From the NCBI GenBank assembly GCA_030826765.1, contig JAUUDM010000026.1, forward strand, positions 52,687 through 116,686: a stretch of DNA of 64,000 bases, given 5' to 3'. Below the pieces are notes generated by a model. That model was not told the DNA's origin, made no database searches, and worked only from the letters and a program-made list of their open reading frames with translations. Made by a program: the position numbers and the translations under genes. Every line of letters starts with the position of its first letter. The stretch's first letter is position 1. Below, piece by piece: positions 38,788 to 49,623 of this stretch. The DNA comes from Nautiliales bacterium. GTDB lineage: Bacteria > Campylobacterota > Campylobacteria > Campylobacterales > JAADDX01.

Positions 38788-39280
38788 TCATTTCCTTTGC
38801 TGCAATTTTAAACTCAATAATTCTAAGTGCTTGAATAAAAGCCTGTTTAATTGCATTATGTTTTGTATTATCATCTATTATAGAATCTGCAGTTGTAGCA
38901 AAATCATAACTTCCACTAGCCGTATATGTTGTAATTACATTACGGATATCCGTAACATAAGCAGTAATACTAGCATTTGCTCGATAAAGAATAGGATATC
39001 CATTTCCATCATACCCTATAGCTGAAACTGATGTAGAATTAACTTTTAATCTGATTTTAGATGTACTATTATTATCATTCAATTTAGCATCATAATCATT
39101 TACAACAGATTCATTTAAAGCATCTCTTAAATAGATAGAATCACCTGGATTTTTAATATCAATTTCTACATTTGTTAATATTTTATTACCAAGTAAAGGA
39201 GTGGTGTAATCTGTTGTAGGTTTATAACCACATCCTATTAAAAATAGTAATAAGAAGCTAAAAAATATACTTTGTTTCAA
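38762..39280 (-). CDS. lptE: LPS-assembly lipoprotein LptE-like
   Basis: lipobox LIGCGYKP, directly downstream of leuS as in other Campylobacterota. Confidence 0.75.
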   Translation of the reverse strand: MKQSIFFSFLLLFLIGCGYKPTTDYTTPLLGNKILTNVEIDIKNPGDSIYLRDALNESVVNDYDAKLNDNNSTSKIRLKVNSTSVSAIGYDGNGYPILYRANASITAYVTDIRNVITTYTASGSYDFATTADSIIDDNTKHNAIKQAFIQALRIIEFKIAAKEMNDNNRTSK

Positions 39281-39282
39281 TT

Positions 39283-41730
39283 CTACCCTTTTACTACAAT
39301 ATTTACTAATCTTTTTGGAACTACTATTTCTTTTATAATAGTTTTTCCATCTAACTGACTAGTAATGGCTTGTTTTGCTATTTCTAAAATTTCTTCTTTT
39401 GACGCATCAGATGGTACTGAAATTTCAGCTCTTTTTTTACCATTAATCGTAACAGCCATATTAATTTCATCTTCTTTTAAAGCATCCGCATCAACTTCTA
39501 ATTTTCCAAAATTATTTTTACTAAATAAAATATCGGCTAATTCATTAGTTATATGAGGGACAATTGGTTCTAATATATTTGTAATGATCCAATATCCTTC
39601 TGTATAAATTTCTTTATTATCAATTTTATTAAGTTCATTTAATGCTTCCATACAAGCTGCAATTAATGTATTAAAAGCAAATGTTTTTTCATAAACTTCT
39701 TTTGATTTAACTAAAGCTTCATATACTTTTTTTCTAGCACTTTTTTCTTCTTTTGATAATTTATTTACATCAACTTCAGGTTTTTTATCTATGTTTAAAA
39801 CTTTCTCACTATTTGCATAAAGTCTATTTAAAAATCTAAATGCACCTTCAACCGCTTTATCATTCCATTCAAGTTCTTTTTCAGGTGGTGCTGCAAAAAG
39901 AGTAAATAATCTTGCAGTATCAGCTCCATATTTATTTATAAGCTCATCAGGGTCAACTGTATTACCTTTTGATTTACTCATTTTAGAACCATCTTTTAAA
40001 ACCATTCCTTGAGTTAAAAGATTTTTAAAAGGTTCATTAACACTTGCATATCCTAAATCTCTTAAAGCTTTTGTAAAAAATCTTGCATAAAGTAGATGTA
40101 AAATTGCGTGTTCAATTCCACCAATATATTGATCAACATTCATCCAATATTTTTCATCTTCAGTTCTAAAAGGAACATCTGTATATTTATGAAAATCTGT
40201 AACATATCTAAATTGATACCAACTTGATTGAACAAATGTATCCATTGTATCAGTTTCACGAATTGAATCTCCTCCACATTTTGGACATTTTGTATATTTC
40301 CAAGTTGGATGATTTTCAAGTGGATTTCCCTCCCCAGTAATTTCTACATCATCTGGTAATGTAATTGGTAAATTTTCAATTTTTTCTGGAACAATCCCAC
40401 ATTTTTCACATTTAACAAATGGAATAGGCGCACCCCAATATCTTTGTCTACTAATTCCCCAATCTCTTAGTTTATAATTTACTTTTTCTTTTCCAATTCC
40501 AAGTTCTTCAAATTTAGCAATAATTTTCTTTTTAGCTTCAGTTGAAGGTAACCCTGTAAATTCCGCAGAATTTACCATTATTCCTTGTTCAGTGTAAGGT
40601 AAAATTAATTCACCATTTTTAGGTTCAATTACGTGTTTAATAGGTAAATTATATTTTGTTGCAAATTCAAAATCTCTTTCATCGTGTGCAGGAACTGCCA
40701 TAACTGCACCACTTCCATATTCAACTAATACAAAATTAGCAACCCATACTGGAATTTTTTCATTTGTTAGTGGATGAATAACATCAATTCCAAGATAAAC
40801 ACCTTCTTTTTCTTTTGCAGCTCTATCTCTTGGTAAAACTGCTTGCATTGCTAATATTTTATTCTTAGTTTCTTCATCTAATAAATCATTATTTATCATA
40901 TAATTTACAATTTCGTGTTCAGGTGCAAGTGCTGAATAAGTAACTCCATAAACAGTTTCTGCACGTGTAGTAAATACTGAATATTTTTCAAATTTATTAT
41001 TTAATTTAGTTTTACTCTCATCACTTAATTCAAAATTAAATTCAAGCCCTGTGCTTCTTCCTATCCAATTTTCTTGCATAGTTAAAACTTTTTTAGGCCA
41101 TCCTTTTTCTAACTCTTTCATATCATCAAGTAATTCTTGCGCATATTTTGTAATAGCGATATAATATCCTGGCATCTCTTTTTGAATAATAGGATTATCA
41201 CATCTCCAACAACATCCATCAACTACTTGTTCGTTTGCTAAAACTGTATGACAAGTTTCACACCAGTTTACAGTTTGACTTTTTTGATATAAAAGTCCTT
41301 TTTCAAACATTTTGATTAAAAATTCTTGTTCCCATCTTGTATAATCAGGATTTGAAGTCGCAAATTCTCTTGTTTTAGAAAAACTAAGTCCTAAACTTGC
41401 AAGTTCTTTTCTCATATAATCTATATTTTCATAAGTCCATTTTTTTGGATGAAGTTTATGTTTAATCGCTGCATTTTCAGCAGGCATTCCAAAACTATCC
41501 CACCCTATTGGATGTAAAACATTATATCCTTGTTGTCTATAATATCTTGCTAACGCATCACCTATTGAATAGTTTCTAACATGTCCCATATGAATTCTTC
41601 CACTTGGATATGGAAACATACTTAAGATGTATTTTTTATCTAAAGTTTTATCTTCTTTTGGTTCAAATTCACCAGATTCATCCCAATTTTTTTGCCATTT
41701 TTTTTCTATTTCATTTGGATTATATTGCAT
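39283..41730 (-). CDS. leuS: leucyl-tRNA synthetase
   Basis: [17 protein letters not shown] (HIGH), [15 protein letters not shown] (KMSKS), zinc-type CxxC pairs. Confidence 0.98.
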   Translation of the reverse strand: MQYNPNEIEKKWQKNWDESGEFEPKEDKTLDKKYILSMFPYPSGRIHMGHVRNYSIGDALARYYRQQGYNVLHPIGWDSFGMPAENAAIKHKLHPKKWTYENIDYMRKELASLGLSFSKTREFATSNPDYTRWEQEFLIKMFEKGLLYQKSQTVNWCETCHTVLANEQVVDGCCWRCDNPIIQKEMPGYYIAITKYAQELLDDMKELEKGWPKKVLTMQENWIGRSTGLEFNFELSDESKTKLNNKFEKYSVFTTRAETVYGVTYSALAPEHEIVNYMINNDLLDEETKNKILAMQAVLPRDRAAKEKEGVYLGIDVIHPLTNEKIPVWVANFVLVEYGSGAVMAVPAHDERDFEFATKYNLPIKHVIEPKNGELILPYTEQGIMVNSAEFTGLPSTEAKKKIIAKFEELGIGKEKVNYKLRDWGISRQRYWGAPIPFVKCEKCGIVPEKIENLPITLPDDVEITGEGNPLENHPTWKYTKCPKCGGDSIRETDTMDTFVQSSWYQFRYVTDFHKYTDVPFRTEDEKYWMNVDQYIGGIEHAILHLLYARFFTKALRDLGYASVNEPFKNLLTQGMVLKDGSKMSKSKGNTVDPDELINKYGADTARLFTLFAAPPEKELEWNDKAVEGAFRFLNRLYANSEKVLNIDKKPEVDVNKLSKEEKSARKKVYEALVKSKEVYEKTFAFNTLIAACMEALNELNKIDNKEIYTEGYWIITNILEPIVPHITNELADILFSKNNFGKLEVDADALKEDEINMAVTINGKKRAEISVPSDASKEEILEIAKQAITSQLDGKTIIKEIVVPKRLVNIVVKG

Positions 41731-41749
41731 ATAATTTTCTCCTTAAAAG

Positions 41750-42091
41750 TTAAAATTCTTCTCTTGTTTTAGCTAACTCAATTGAAGCAAATACAAATGC
41801 CACTATATTTGCAATAAATGCACCTATTGATAAAGCAAGTGCTATATGTGAATTATGTAATACTATTTCATAATAAGCAGCTGGGATTAAATGTAAATCA
41901 GCTACTAAACTTGCAGCAAAAAGTTCTGCAGCAAGTAAATTTTTTACCCCAATTTTTAAAATAGTTGAAATTAAATTTAGACAAAGTGCTGTAAAAAGTA
42001 ACACACTACTTGTAGAATCATATAAATAACCAGCTATTGATGTAAGTGACATCAATGAAAAGAAAATATATATTACCTTACCCCAATCCAT
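41750..42091 (-). CDS. small multi-TM protein (DUF6394-like)
   Basis: 113 aa, about four TMs, between leuS and secF. Confidence 0.65.
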   Translation of the reverse strand: MDWGKVIYIFFSLMSLTSIAGYLYDSTSSVLLFTALCLNLISTILKIGVKNLLAAELFAASLVADLHLIPAAYYEIVLHNSHIALALSIGAFIANIVAFVFASIELAKTREEF

Positions 42092-43059
42092 TATAAAACT
42101 CCTTGTCCATATTGGTTTCTAATTTGTTCTTTTTCTCTTTTTATTTTCTCTTTTTTTGCTAACTCTTTTCTAAAATCATCTACTTTAAAGTTTAACCAAA
42201 TTAAAAGTGGTGACGCTATAAAAATAGATGAATAAGTACCAGCTATTATTCCAACTAAAAGTGTAAAACTAAAAGGTTTTATAATCTCTCCACCAAAAAG
42301 ATATAAAGTTAAAACAACTAAAAATGTTGTAAGTGAAGTTAAAACTGTTCTTGAAAGTGTTTGAGAAACAGCAGAGTTTATTAATTTTTCTAAATTTCTC
42401 TCTTTTGTAGTAACTATTTCTTCTCTAATTCTATCAAAAACAACAATTGTATCATTTAAAGAATAACCTAAAATTGTAAGAAGTGCCGCTAAAACATCTA
42501 AGTTTACATCTACACTAAATAAAGAAACAAATCCAATTGAAATAATTATATCATGAAAAAGTGCAAGCACAGAAGCGACTGCAAATTTCCATTCAAATCT
42601 AAACGCTACATAAATTAAGACACCAATTATTGCAAAAACAAGTGCTTTAATTCCATTGTCTCTAAGTTCACTTCCTACTTGTGCACCAATAATATCAACT
42701 CTTCTAATTTGAAATTTACCTAAAGGTTTTAGAATTTCATTTACTCTATCTCCTAAATCTTTTGTTACAGAATTTTTTGCAGTAACTGGGAATTTAATAA
42801 TAACTTCTTTTTCACTTCCAAAATTAGTTACTGAAACTCCTTCAAATTTTTTAGATAAAAGCTCTCTAATATCTTTGATAGGTGCTTTTTTTTCAAACTT
42901 TACTTGAACAACTGTTCCACCTTTAAAATCGATTCCCCAATTAAAACCTTTTGTAAAAGCTAAAATAATTGAAGAAATAATGAAAATTAAAGAAATTGAA
43001 ATAAATAGATTTCTTTTTGACATGAAATCATACATTTTACCACTACTAAACCACTCCAT
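42091..43059 (-). CDS. secF: protein translocase subunit SecF
   Basis: GIDFKGGTVVQVKF, DIIGAQVGSELRDNGI, VLAALLTILGYSLNDTIVVFDRIRE. Confidence 0.97.
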   Translation of the reverse strand: MEWFSSGKMYDFMSKRNLFISISLIFIISSIILAFTKGFNWGIDFKGGTVVQVKFEKKAPIKDIRELLSKKFEGVSVTNFGSEKEVIIKFPVTAKNSVTKDLGDRVNEILKPLGKFQIRRVDIIGAQVGSELRDNGIKALVFAIIGVLIYVAFRFEWKFAVASVLALFHDIIISIGFVSLFSVDVNLDVLAALLTILGYSLNDTIVVFDRIREEIVTTKERNLEKLINSAVSQTLSRTVLTSLTTFLVVLTLYLFGGEIIKPFSFTLLVGIIAGTYSSIFIASPLLIWLNFKVDDFRKELAKKEKIKREKEQIRNQYGQGVL

Positions 43060-43061
43060 AA

Positions 43062-44612
43062 TTACCCCTTCATTCCAAAACTTTTAGGAGTAAGTTTTAT
43101 TTTATTTTCTAAAAACTCCCAAATTCCATGTGTTCCAAGAATTGCTGTAAGCATACTTGCTAAAATTCCTATAGCCATAGTAATTGCAAAACCTTTAATA
43201 GTCCCTGTTCCATAGGCAAAAAGTGCAAAAGCAGCAATTAAAGTTGTAATATTTGCATCAACAATAGCACTCATAGCATTTGCATATCCACCTTCTATTG
43301 CTTTTTTTATAGATTTTCCTTCTCTAATAAGCTCTCTAATTCTTTCATTAATAATAACATTTGCATCAACTGCCATACCTACGGTTAAAACAATACCTGC
43401 CATACCCGGTAAAGTAAGAGTTGCACCAAAAAGTGCCATAATTGCTAAAATTAAAAACAGATTTGCAATAAGTGCAATATTTGCCACAATCCCAGCTGTC
43501 CTATAATACCAAACCATAAATATAACAACTAAAATAAATCCACTAATAAGTGCAATTAAACTAGCTTTAATACTATCAGCTCCTAAGCTTGGTCCCACAC
43601 TTCTTTTTTCAAGTAAAACAATAGGTGCTGGCAATGCCCCACTTCTTAAAGCAATTGCTAAATCATGTGCTTCTTTTGCATCACCAACTGTAATCTGACC
43701 ACTTCCTCCACCAATTCTTTCTTTAATAACTGGTGCAGATAAAACTTCATTATCAATTACAATTGCTAAATAATCACCTACATGTTTTCCAGTCCAATCA
43801 CCAAATATTTTAGCACCTTGACTATTTAAAGTAAAATTAATTACAGGTTGATTATTTTGATTAAATGCAACTCTTGCATCTGTTATCATATTCCCATCTA
43901 AAATAGGAAGTTCTTTTACAACATATTTTCTCGAAGTTCCTTTTTCTGGTAATATTTTATCTCCATATTTAGCTGCATCTTCATTTGTAGTTGGATTATG
44001 TTCTTTATCAACTTGCATAAGTTCTAAGTGTGCTGCTGTTGAGATTAATTTTTTAGCTCTATCTTCCTCAGCTTTTGTTTTAATTCCAGGAAGTTCTACA
44101 ACGATTTTATCTTTTCCTTGTTTTCTAACACTTGGTTCACTAAGTCCAAAAGCATTCAGTCTGCTTCTAATAGTTTTAACTGCTATGTTTATAGCATCTG
44201 TTTTTGTTTTTTGTATCTCTTTTGGAGTAATTCTAAGATAATAAATTACTTCATCTTTATTAATTTTTTTATCTATTTTAAAACCTTGAAAAATCTTAAG
44301 TTCCTCATCCATTTTTTTCATATCATCTTTATCTAAAAGAGTAAATTTAACACCATCTTTTAAAATTTGAATATCATCTGTATATAATTCTTTTTTTTGT
44401 GAAATATATCTAATTGTAGCTGCTGTAGTTTTAATTTTTGCTTTTATAGCTTCATCATACTTAACACCTAAAAGTAGATATAGCCCACCTTGTAAATCTA
44501 AACCTAATTTTACCTTTGGACCTTCACTTTGAGTAAAACTTGGGATAGAAAAAGCTATCCCAAAAATGAAAGCTAAAGTAAAGATTACTAATCTATAACT
44601 TATGTTTTTCAT
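43062..44612 (-). CDS. secD: protein translocase subunit SecD
   Basis: LGLDLQGGLYLLLGV, RSGALPAPIVLLEKRSVGPSLGADSI, VGMAVDANVIINERIREL. Confidence 0.97.
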   Translation of the reverse strand: MKNISYRLVIFTLAFIFGIAFSIPSFTQSEGPKVKLGLDLQGGLYLLLGVKYDEAIKAKIKTTAATIRYISQKKELYTDDIQILKDGVKFTLLDKDDMKKMDEELKIFQGFKIDKKINKDEVIYYLRITPKEIQKTKTDAINIAVKTIRSRLNAFGLSEPSVRKQGKDKIVVELPGIKTKAEEDRAKKLISTAAHLELMQVDKEHNPTTNEDAAKYGDKILPEKGTSRKYVVKELPILDGNMITDARVAFNQNNQPVINFTLNSQGAKIFGDWTGKHVGDYLAIVIDNEVLSAPVIKERIGGGSGQITVGDAKEAHDLAIALRSGALPAPIVLLEKRSVGPSLGADSIKASLIALISGFILVVIFMVWYYRTAGIVANIALIANLFLILAIMALFGATLTLPGMAGIVLTVGMAVDANVIINERIRELIREGKSIKKAIEGGYANAMSAIVDANITTLIAAFALFAYGTGTIKGFAITMAIGILASMLTAILGTHGIWEFLENKIKLTPKSFGMKG

Positions 44613-44616
44613 TCAT

Positions 44617-44916
44617 TTACACCTCATCTAATTTTCTCGCAACTGCATCTTTTGTAAGTTTAACTTCTACATTATCATTGATTTTAGCTTTGATAAATTC
44701 TTCTTCATTTTTAATAACTTCTGCTATAATTCCACCAGTTGTAACTATTTTGTCACCTTTTTTTAGTTCATTTACCATTTCTTTGTGTTTTTTTGCTGCT
44801 CTTTGTTGTGGTAAAATTACCAAAAAGTAAAAAATAGCAAATAGAATAATAAGTGGCAATAATGAAGCCAAAATTCCTGGTTGTCCAGCTGCATCCGCTG
44901 CATAAAGTGGTGTCAT
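44617..44916 (-). CDS. yajC: preprotein translocase subunit YajC
   Basis: FYFLVILPQQRAAKKHKEMVNELKKGDKIVTTGGI, secD neighbour. Confidence 0.95.
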   Translation of the reverse strand: MTPLYAADAAGQPGILASLLPLIILFAIFYFLVILPQQRAAKKHKEMVNELKKGDKIVTTGGIIAEVIKNEEEFIKAKINDNVEVKLTKDAVARKLDEV

Positions 44917-44956
44917 TGTAATCCTTTAAAATAATTTATTAACTCAAGGAGAGTTT

Positions 44957-46036
44957 ATGAAACAATATTTTAACATATATTTATTAAAAGAGAGTTTAAT
45001 TGTATCGATTTTTTTATCACTTCCTCTGTATTTAATACATTTTGGCATAGATTTAAAAATATTAAATACAATTATTATTCTTTTAGCTCTATTTCTATTT
45101 TATAAAGCTAATATAAAAAGTTATCCTTTAATTGGATTTTTTACTTCAATTTTTTGGCTATGGTGGATAAGTTTAAGTTTTAGATATTATGATTTAACAT
45201 ATATTATTCCATTTATTATTATTGGAATTGGTCTTTTTTATGGAATTATATTTTGGCTTTTTACATTTTTAAGATATAAAATTCTAATCATTTTTATTTT
45301 TGTTTTTGACTTACAATATATTTCACCTTTTGGATTTAACTGGTTTAGATATGATGTGTTACTTCCACATACTTATTTTTATAATAAAACTCCAATAAAT
45401 CCAGCACCACTTAAAATAAAAGTAGTAAATACTAACATACCACAAAATCTAAAATGGAAAAAAGAGTATATTTACAAAGAAATAAGCAATAATTTTTTAG
45501 AAATAAATAAAGCAATAAAAGAAAAGTATGAAGTAGTTATTTTACCAGAGACTGTTTTTGCTTTACCTCTAAATTTATACTCGCAATTAATTGAAAAGCT
45601 TGAAAAATTATCAAAAAAAATCACAATAGTTACAGGAGCACTTAGTTACCAAAATAAAACTTATTATAATTCAACTTATGTTTTTAATAATGGTAAGTTT
45701 AAAATTTATAATAAACATATTTTAGTTCCTTTTGGAGAATATATTCCTCTTCCTTGTTGTAAAAAATTATTAAACAAAATATTTTTTGATGGAGCTGAGG
45801 ATTACAAAGCAAGTCCACATTTTGCAAGTTACAAAATAAAAGGAGTAAAATTTCTAAATGCTATCTGCTATGAAGCTACAATAGAAAAGCTTTATAAAGA
45901 AAAAGAAAAATATATAATTGCAATGAGTAATGATGCTTGGTTTGTTCCTAGTATAGAGCCAACTTTACAAAAACTTTTGATAGAATATTATTCACTTAAA
46001 TATAATAAATATGTTTATCATTCAAGGAATTTATAA
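44957..46036 (+). CDS. lnt: apolipoprotein N-acyltransferase, C-terminally short
   Basis: nitrilase-fold VILPETVFALP, NKHILVPFGEYIPL, NAICYEAT, AMSNDAWF after multiple TMs. Confidence 0.88.
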   Translation: MKQYFNIYLLKESLIVSIFLSLPLYLIHFGIDLKILNTIIILLALFLFYKANIKSYPLIGFFTSIFWLWWISLSFRYYDLTYIIPFIIIGIGLFYGIIFWLFTFLRYKILIIFIFVFDLQYISPFGFNWFRYDVLLPHTYFYNKTPINPAPLKIKVVNTNIPQNLKWKKEYIYKEISNNFLEINKAIKEKYEVVILPETVFALPLNLYSQLIEKLEKLSKKITIVTGALSYQNKTYYNSTYVFNNGKFKIYNKHILVPFGEYIPLPCCKKLLNKIFFDGAEDYKASPHFASYKIKGVKFLNAICYEATIEKLYKEKEKYIIAMSNDAWFVPSIEPTLQKLLIEYYSLKYNKYVYHSRNL

Positions 46037-46656
46037 TGAATTTATTTATAACTGCAAATAATACAGATATGGGAAAAACATACACAGCTTTAAAACTTAT
46101 TGAATCTCTAAGCAAAGAATTTAGAGTTGGAGTATTTAAACCAATCGAAACTGGTGTAAAAGAATATCCACTTGACGGTAAAAAACTTTTAAAAGCAGTA
46201 CAAAAAGTCAATCCTGAATTTAATGATATAACTTTAGAAGATATAGTCCCTATCCAATTTGAACTACCCGCTGCCCCTGTTATTTGTGGTAATGTAAATT
46301 TTGAAAAAATTGATAAAGCCTATAATAAATTAAAAAAACGATGTGATATTCTACTTATTGAAGGAGCTGGTGGGATTGCTGTTCCTGTTACAAATAATTT
46401 CATAATGAAAGATTTTATAGATTATTTTAATGCCAAAAGTTTATTAGTTATTGGTGGAAAACTCGGGTGCATAAACGATTTAGCTTTAAATTTAAATTTT
46501 TTTACTCCTGATATTTGGGCTATAAATTTAATAGAAGAAAATTTTTTTACAACGACTTATCCTTATTTAAAACAAAAATATAAAGAAGTTTTAATTATTC
46601 AAAATAATTTAGATAAAATAATAAAAAAAATAAAGGAAGTAAATGATAGAAAATGA
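46036..46656 (+). CDS. bioD: dethiobiotin synthetase
   Basis: FITANNTDMGKTYTALKL, GVFKPIETGV, LLIEGAGGIAVPV. Confidence 0.93.
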   Translation: MNLFITANNTDMGKTYTALKLIESLSKEFRVGVFKPIETGVKEYPLDGKKLLKAVQKVNPEFNDITLEDIVPIQFELPAAPVICGNVNFEKIDKAYNKLKKRCDILLIEGAGGIAVPVTNNFIMKDFIDYFNAKSLLVIGGKLGCINDLALNLNFFTPDIWAINLIEENFFTTTYPYLKQKYKEVLIIQNNLDKIIKKIKEVNDRK

Positions 46657-47062
46657 GCATAAAATAGAACTTAATACTCATAAAAAAATAAATCAAAATT
46701 TATGTGGTAAATTAATAGAACAAGGCGAAAAATATGCTAAAGTAAAATTTGAGGCTACTGAGGAAATGGCTGTAGACGAATTAGGACTTATACATGGCGG
46801 ATTTACATTTGGAGCTGCTGACTTTTGTGCAATGGCAACAATCAATCATCCCAATGTAGTACTCACTAACTCTAAATCAAAATTTTTGGCTCCTGTAAAA
46901 GTTGGAGATATTGTTATTTTTGAAAGTGAAATAGTATTCGATGATGATAGAAGACAAGAAGTAAATGTAATTGGAAAAATTGATGATATAAAGGTATATG
47001 AAGGAGTTTTTGGTACTGTAGTTTTACAAAAACATGTTTTAAAACTTAAAATAAGCGATTAA
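46643..47062 (+). CDS. PaaI-like hotdog-fold thioesterase
   Basis: LGLIHGGFTFGAADFCAMATIN, VLTNSKSKFLAPVKVGDIVIFES. Confidence 0.8.
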   Translation: MIENEHKIELNTHKKINQNLCGKLIEQGEKYAKVKFEATEEMAVDELGLIHGGFTFGAADFCAMATINHPNVVLTNSKSKFLAPVKVGDIVIFESEIVFDDDRRQEVNVIGKIDDIKVYEGVFGTVVLQKHVLKLKISD

Positions 47063-47379
47063 AGTTTAAATTTTTCTTTTATTTCATTAAAAAGAGTTTC
47101 ATCAAATGGTGGAACTTCTTTTTTGTAAGTATAATTATGAAGTTTATCAATATATTCTTTACTTCCTTCTTTATCTCTTATAATTTCAATTAATTTATAT
47201 GCAGTTTTTTTAGAATCACTCAAATCAAATTCATATTTCTCTTTTTTAGGCAATTTTTTATAAATAAAATAAATTATAAAAGCGATAACTAAAATAGAAA
47301 ATAAAACAACTGCTATAAAAATATAAAAAGAGTAATCATTTACCTCAACTATGGGTTTTATATCTTTTAATTTATCCAA
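47059..47379 (-). CDS. small single-TM protein (DUF4381-like) in MoxR operon
   Basis: TM FYIFIAVVLFSILVIAFIIYFIY; downstream of DUF58 gene. Confidence 0.55.
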   Translation of the reverse strand: MDKLKDIKPIVEVNDYSFYIFIAVVLFSILVIAFIIYFIYKKLPKKEKYEFDLSDSKKTAYKLIEIIRDKEGSKEYIDKLHNYTYKKEVPPFDETLFNEIKEKFKL

Positions 47380-48163
47380 AAAGTCTCCTTAATTTCAAAA
47401 TATCTTCATCTGTATAAATTTTTTGAAATTTAATATTTGATTGTTTTAATAATTTAAATAAATTACTATCATTTTCTAAAAGTTTAGATTTATAACTATT
47501 ATCAAACTCAGCTATTTTTACCTCATTTGTAAGCGGGTCAATAATATTATATCCGTTTAAAAGCTCTGGATTTTCTTCAAGTTTATCACGAATAATAACT
47601 GAATAAGTATCATATTTTTTACCCAATTTTTTAAGAATATCACTATATTCAAAAAAATCACTCACAACTATTAAAACTGAATTTTTAGGCAAATGTAAAA
47701 GTGAATTATAAATTTTTTCGTAATCAAGTTTAGTTTTAACATCTTCATCAAATTTTGTTAAATTACCTAAAATAGCCTTATAATTTTTTGTAGGTTTTAA
47801 AAATAAATTATTTTTTGAAAAAAGTTGTAAAGATACTCTATCATCACTTTTTACACCACTAAATGCTAATGTTGAGATAACTTCAAGCATTTTTTCACTT
47901 TTTAGCATTTTACTTCCAAAAAAAGTTTTATAATCAAAAAGTCCAACTATTACAATATTAAGCTCTTTTTCTTCTGTAAAAACTTTAATATAAGGTTTTT
48001 GCTTTTTAGCAGTAATGTTATAATCAATCCTTTTTACATTATCTCCAATTTGATATTCTCTTAATTCTTCAAAATCAATTCCTTCTGAATGTTTTGTAGA
48101 ATGGCGATGTCCAGCAAAAAGTGAAAAAGCTTTTCTTCTTGAATTTATAATTATCTCTTTCAT
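47372..48163 (-). CDS. DUF58 domain protein
   Basis: GHRHSTKHSEGIDFEELREYQIGDNVKRIDYNITAKKQKPYIKVFTEEKELNIVIV signature. Confidence 0.92.
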   Translation of the reverse strand: MKEIIINSRRKAFSLFAGHRHSTKHSEGIDFEELREYQIGDNVKRIDYNITAKKQKPYIKVFTEEKELNIVIVGLFDYKTFFGSKMLKSEKMLEVISTLAFSGVKSDDRVSLQLFSKNNLFLKPTKNYKAILGNLTKFDEDVKTKLDYEKIYNSLLHLPKNSVLIVVSDFFEYSDILKKLGKKYDTYSVIIRDKLEENPELLNGYNIIDPLTNEVKIAEFDNSYKSKLLENDSNLFKLLKQSNIKFQKIYTDEDILKLRRLFG

Positions 48164-49623
48164 TTATAAACCTTTACAATTTCTGAATAAGTTGCATTTT
48201 CTCCTTTTGAAGAAATAATTTTGTTTACTTCACTTCCTGCATACATAAAAATCATATTCTCACCTAAATTTTCATCTTTTTTAATTTCAACTTCTAATTT
48301 TCCAACTTTTGTTTCTAAAATATATCTTCCTTCTAAATTTTTAGCATAAGCATAATTATCTCTTTTAAATTGTGAATTTAAAGCATTTCTATTTTTGGCA
48401 GTTACAAGCCACATTCCTTTTGGATATTCAATTTCAAAATCAATAAATTTAGCACTTTTTTGCTCTTTTTTTATTTCTCTTTTTAGTTTATAAATTTCTT
48501 CAATATATTCATCTTCATTTTTTAAACCATTAAAGTTAAATCTTTTAAACATCTCTTTTGTAAATTCATACTCACTAATTCCAAAATCATCTTCAATAGG
48601 TTCATTTTTAAATACAAATTCATGAAAATAACTACTTCTTACATCTTTTTTTGCATAAAAATCTTTAGTAGGAATAAAAATATCAGCTCTTTTAGCACTT
48701 TCATCTAAATATTTACCAAAAATAATAACTTTTTTCTCTTTTGGAATTTTAAAATTAGGCAAACTTACTATAGGATTAGCACCTTGAATAAAAACTACAT
48801 CTATATTATTCCACTTAATTTCAAAAAGTGGCATTTTGTTTTTGTGAGAAATATTAAAAGGATTATATAAATCCTCCATTGAACTACCTAAATATGCAAT
48901 ATTTACTTTTTCATTTTGAAGTGCAAAAATAGTTTGTGTAGTTTTATCTCCCCATTTTGTTTTACTAACTCCAAGACCTAAAAAAATAATAGCCCCTTCT
49001 TCTAACATTTTTTCTATCTCTTCTACTTCTTTAAGTCCTGTTTTTTCAAGATATTCTCTATTTTTTGTAATTAAATATTTAGCCAAAAAAATATCACTAT
49101 TTGGATTTATTTGATAAAAAATATCACTGTTTTTAGCTGTTTTTGTAAATCTTACATCTATGCAAAGTTTTTTAGCATTTTTTATAAGAGGAATTAAATG
49201 AGTATTTGTTTCATAAGCATTTCTACCCCAAAATATCACATTTTTTGCTTTTTTTATTTTATCAGTTGGAATTATTTGAGATGTGAGTCCAGCGTCAATT
49301 ATTCCTTTTTCTCCTAAGCCATCACAACTACTTCCTACTGCAAATGTTGCACCTAACTTTTCAAAAAAAAGTTTAGTAACATTTTGCATAATTCCCATAT
49401 TTCCACTACCTTTTAGAAATAAGATTCTATTAGGTTTTGTAGAATTAAGTAGTTTTTCAACATCATCTAAATTAAACTCTGGATTGTATTTTGGATATTT
49501 AAAATAGTTATTTAGTTTTGGACATAAAAAGTTATTTGTAATACCATCATTCGTAGGAATAAATTTATTCCCCTTTTTTTTCATTACACAAACATCAGGG
49601 CAATCAAGAGGACAAACAAGCAT
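48160..49623 (-). CDS. molybdopterin oxidoreductase-superfamily-like protein, short
   Basis: N-terminal CPLDCPDVCVM...FLCPK FeS-like cysteines, LFLKGSGNMGIMQNVTKLFFEKLGA, IFWGRNAYETNTHLIPLIKNAK, VVFIQGANPIVSLPN, ADIFIPTKDFYAKKD. Confidence 0.78.
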   Translation of the reverse strand: MLVCPLDCPDVCVMKKKGNKFIPTNDGITNNFLCPKLNNYFKYPKYNPEFNLDDVEKLLNSTKPNRILFLKGSGNMGIMQNVTKLFFEKLGATFAVGSSCDGLGEKGIIDAGLTSQIIPTDKIKKAKNVIFWGRNAYETNTHLIPLIKNAKKLCIDVRFTKTAKNSDIFYQINPNSDIFLAKYLITKNREYLEKTGLKEVEEIEKMLEEGAIIFLGLGVSKTKWGDKTTQTIFALQNEKVNIAYLGSSMEDLYNPFNISHKNKMPLFEIKWNNIDVVFIQGANPIVSLPNFKIPKEKKVIIFGKYLDESAKRADIFIPTKDFYAKKDVRSSYFHEFVFKNEPIEDDFGISEYEFTKEMFKRFNFNGLKNEDEYIEEIYKLKREIKKEQKSAKFIDFEIEYPKGMWLVTAKNRNALNSQFKRDNYAYAKNLEGRYILETKVGKLEVEIKKDENLGENMIFMYAGSEVNKIISSKGENATYSEIVKVYK

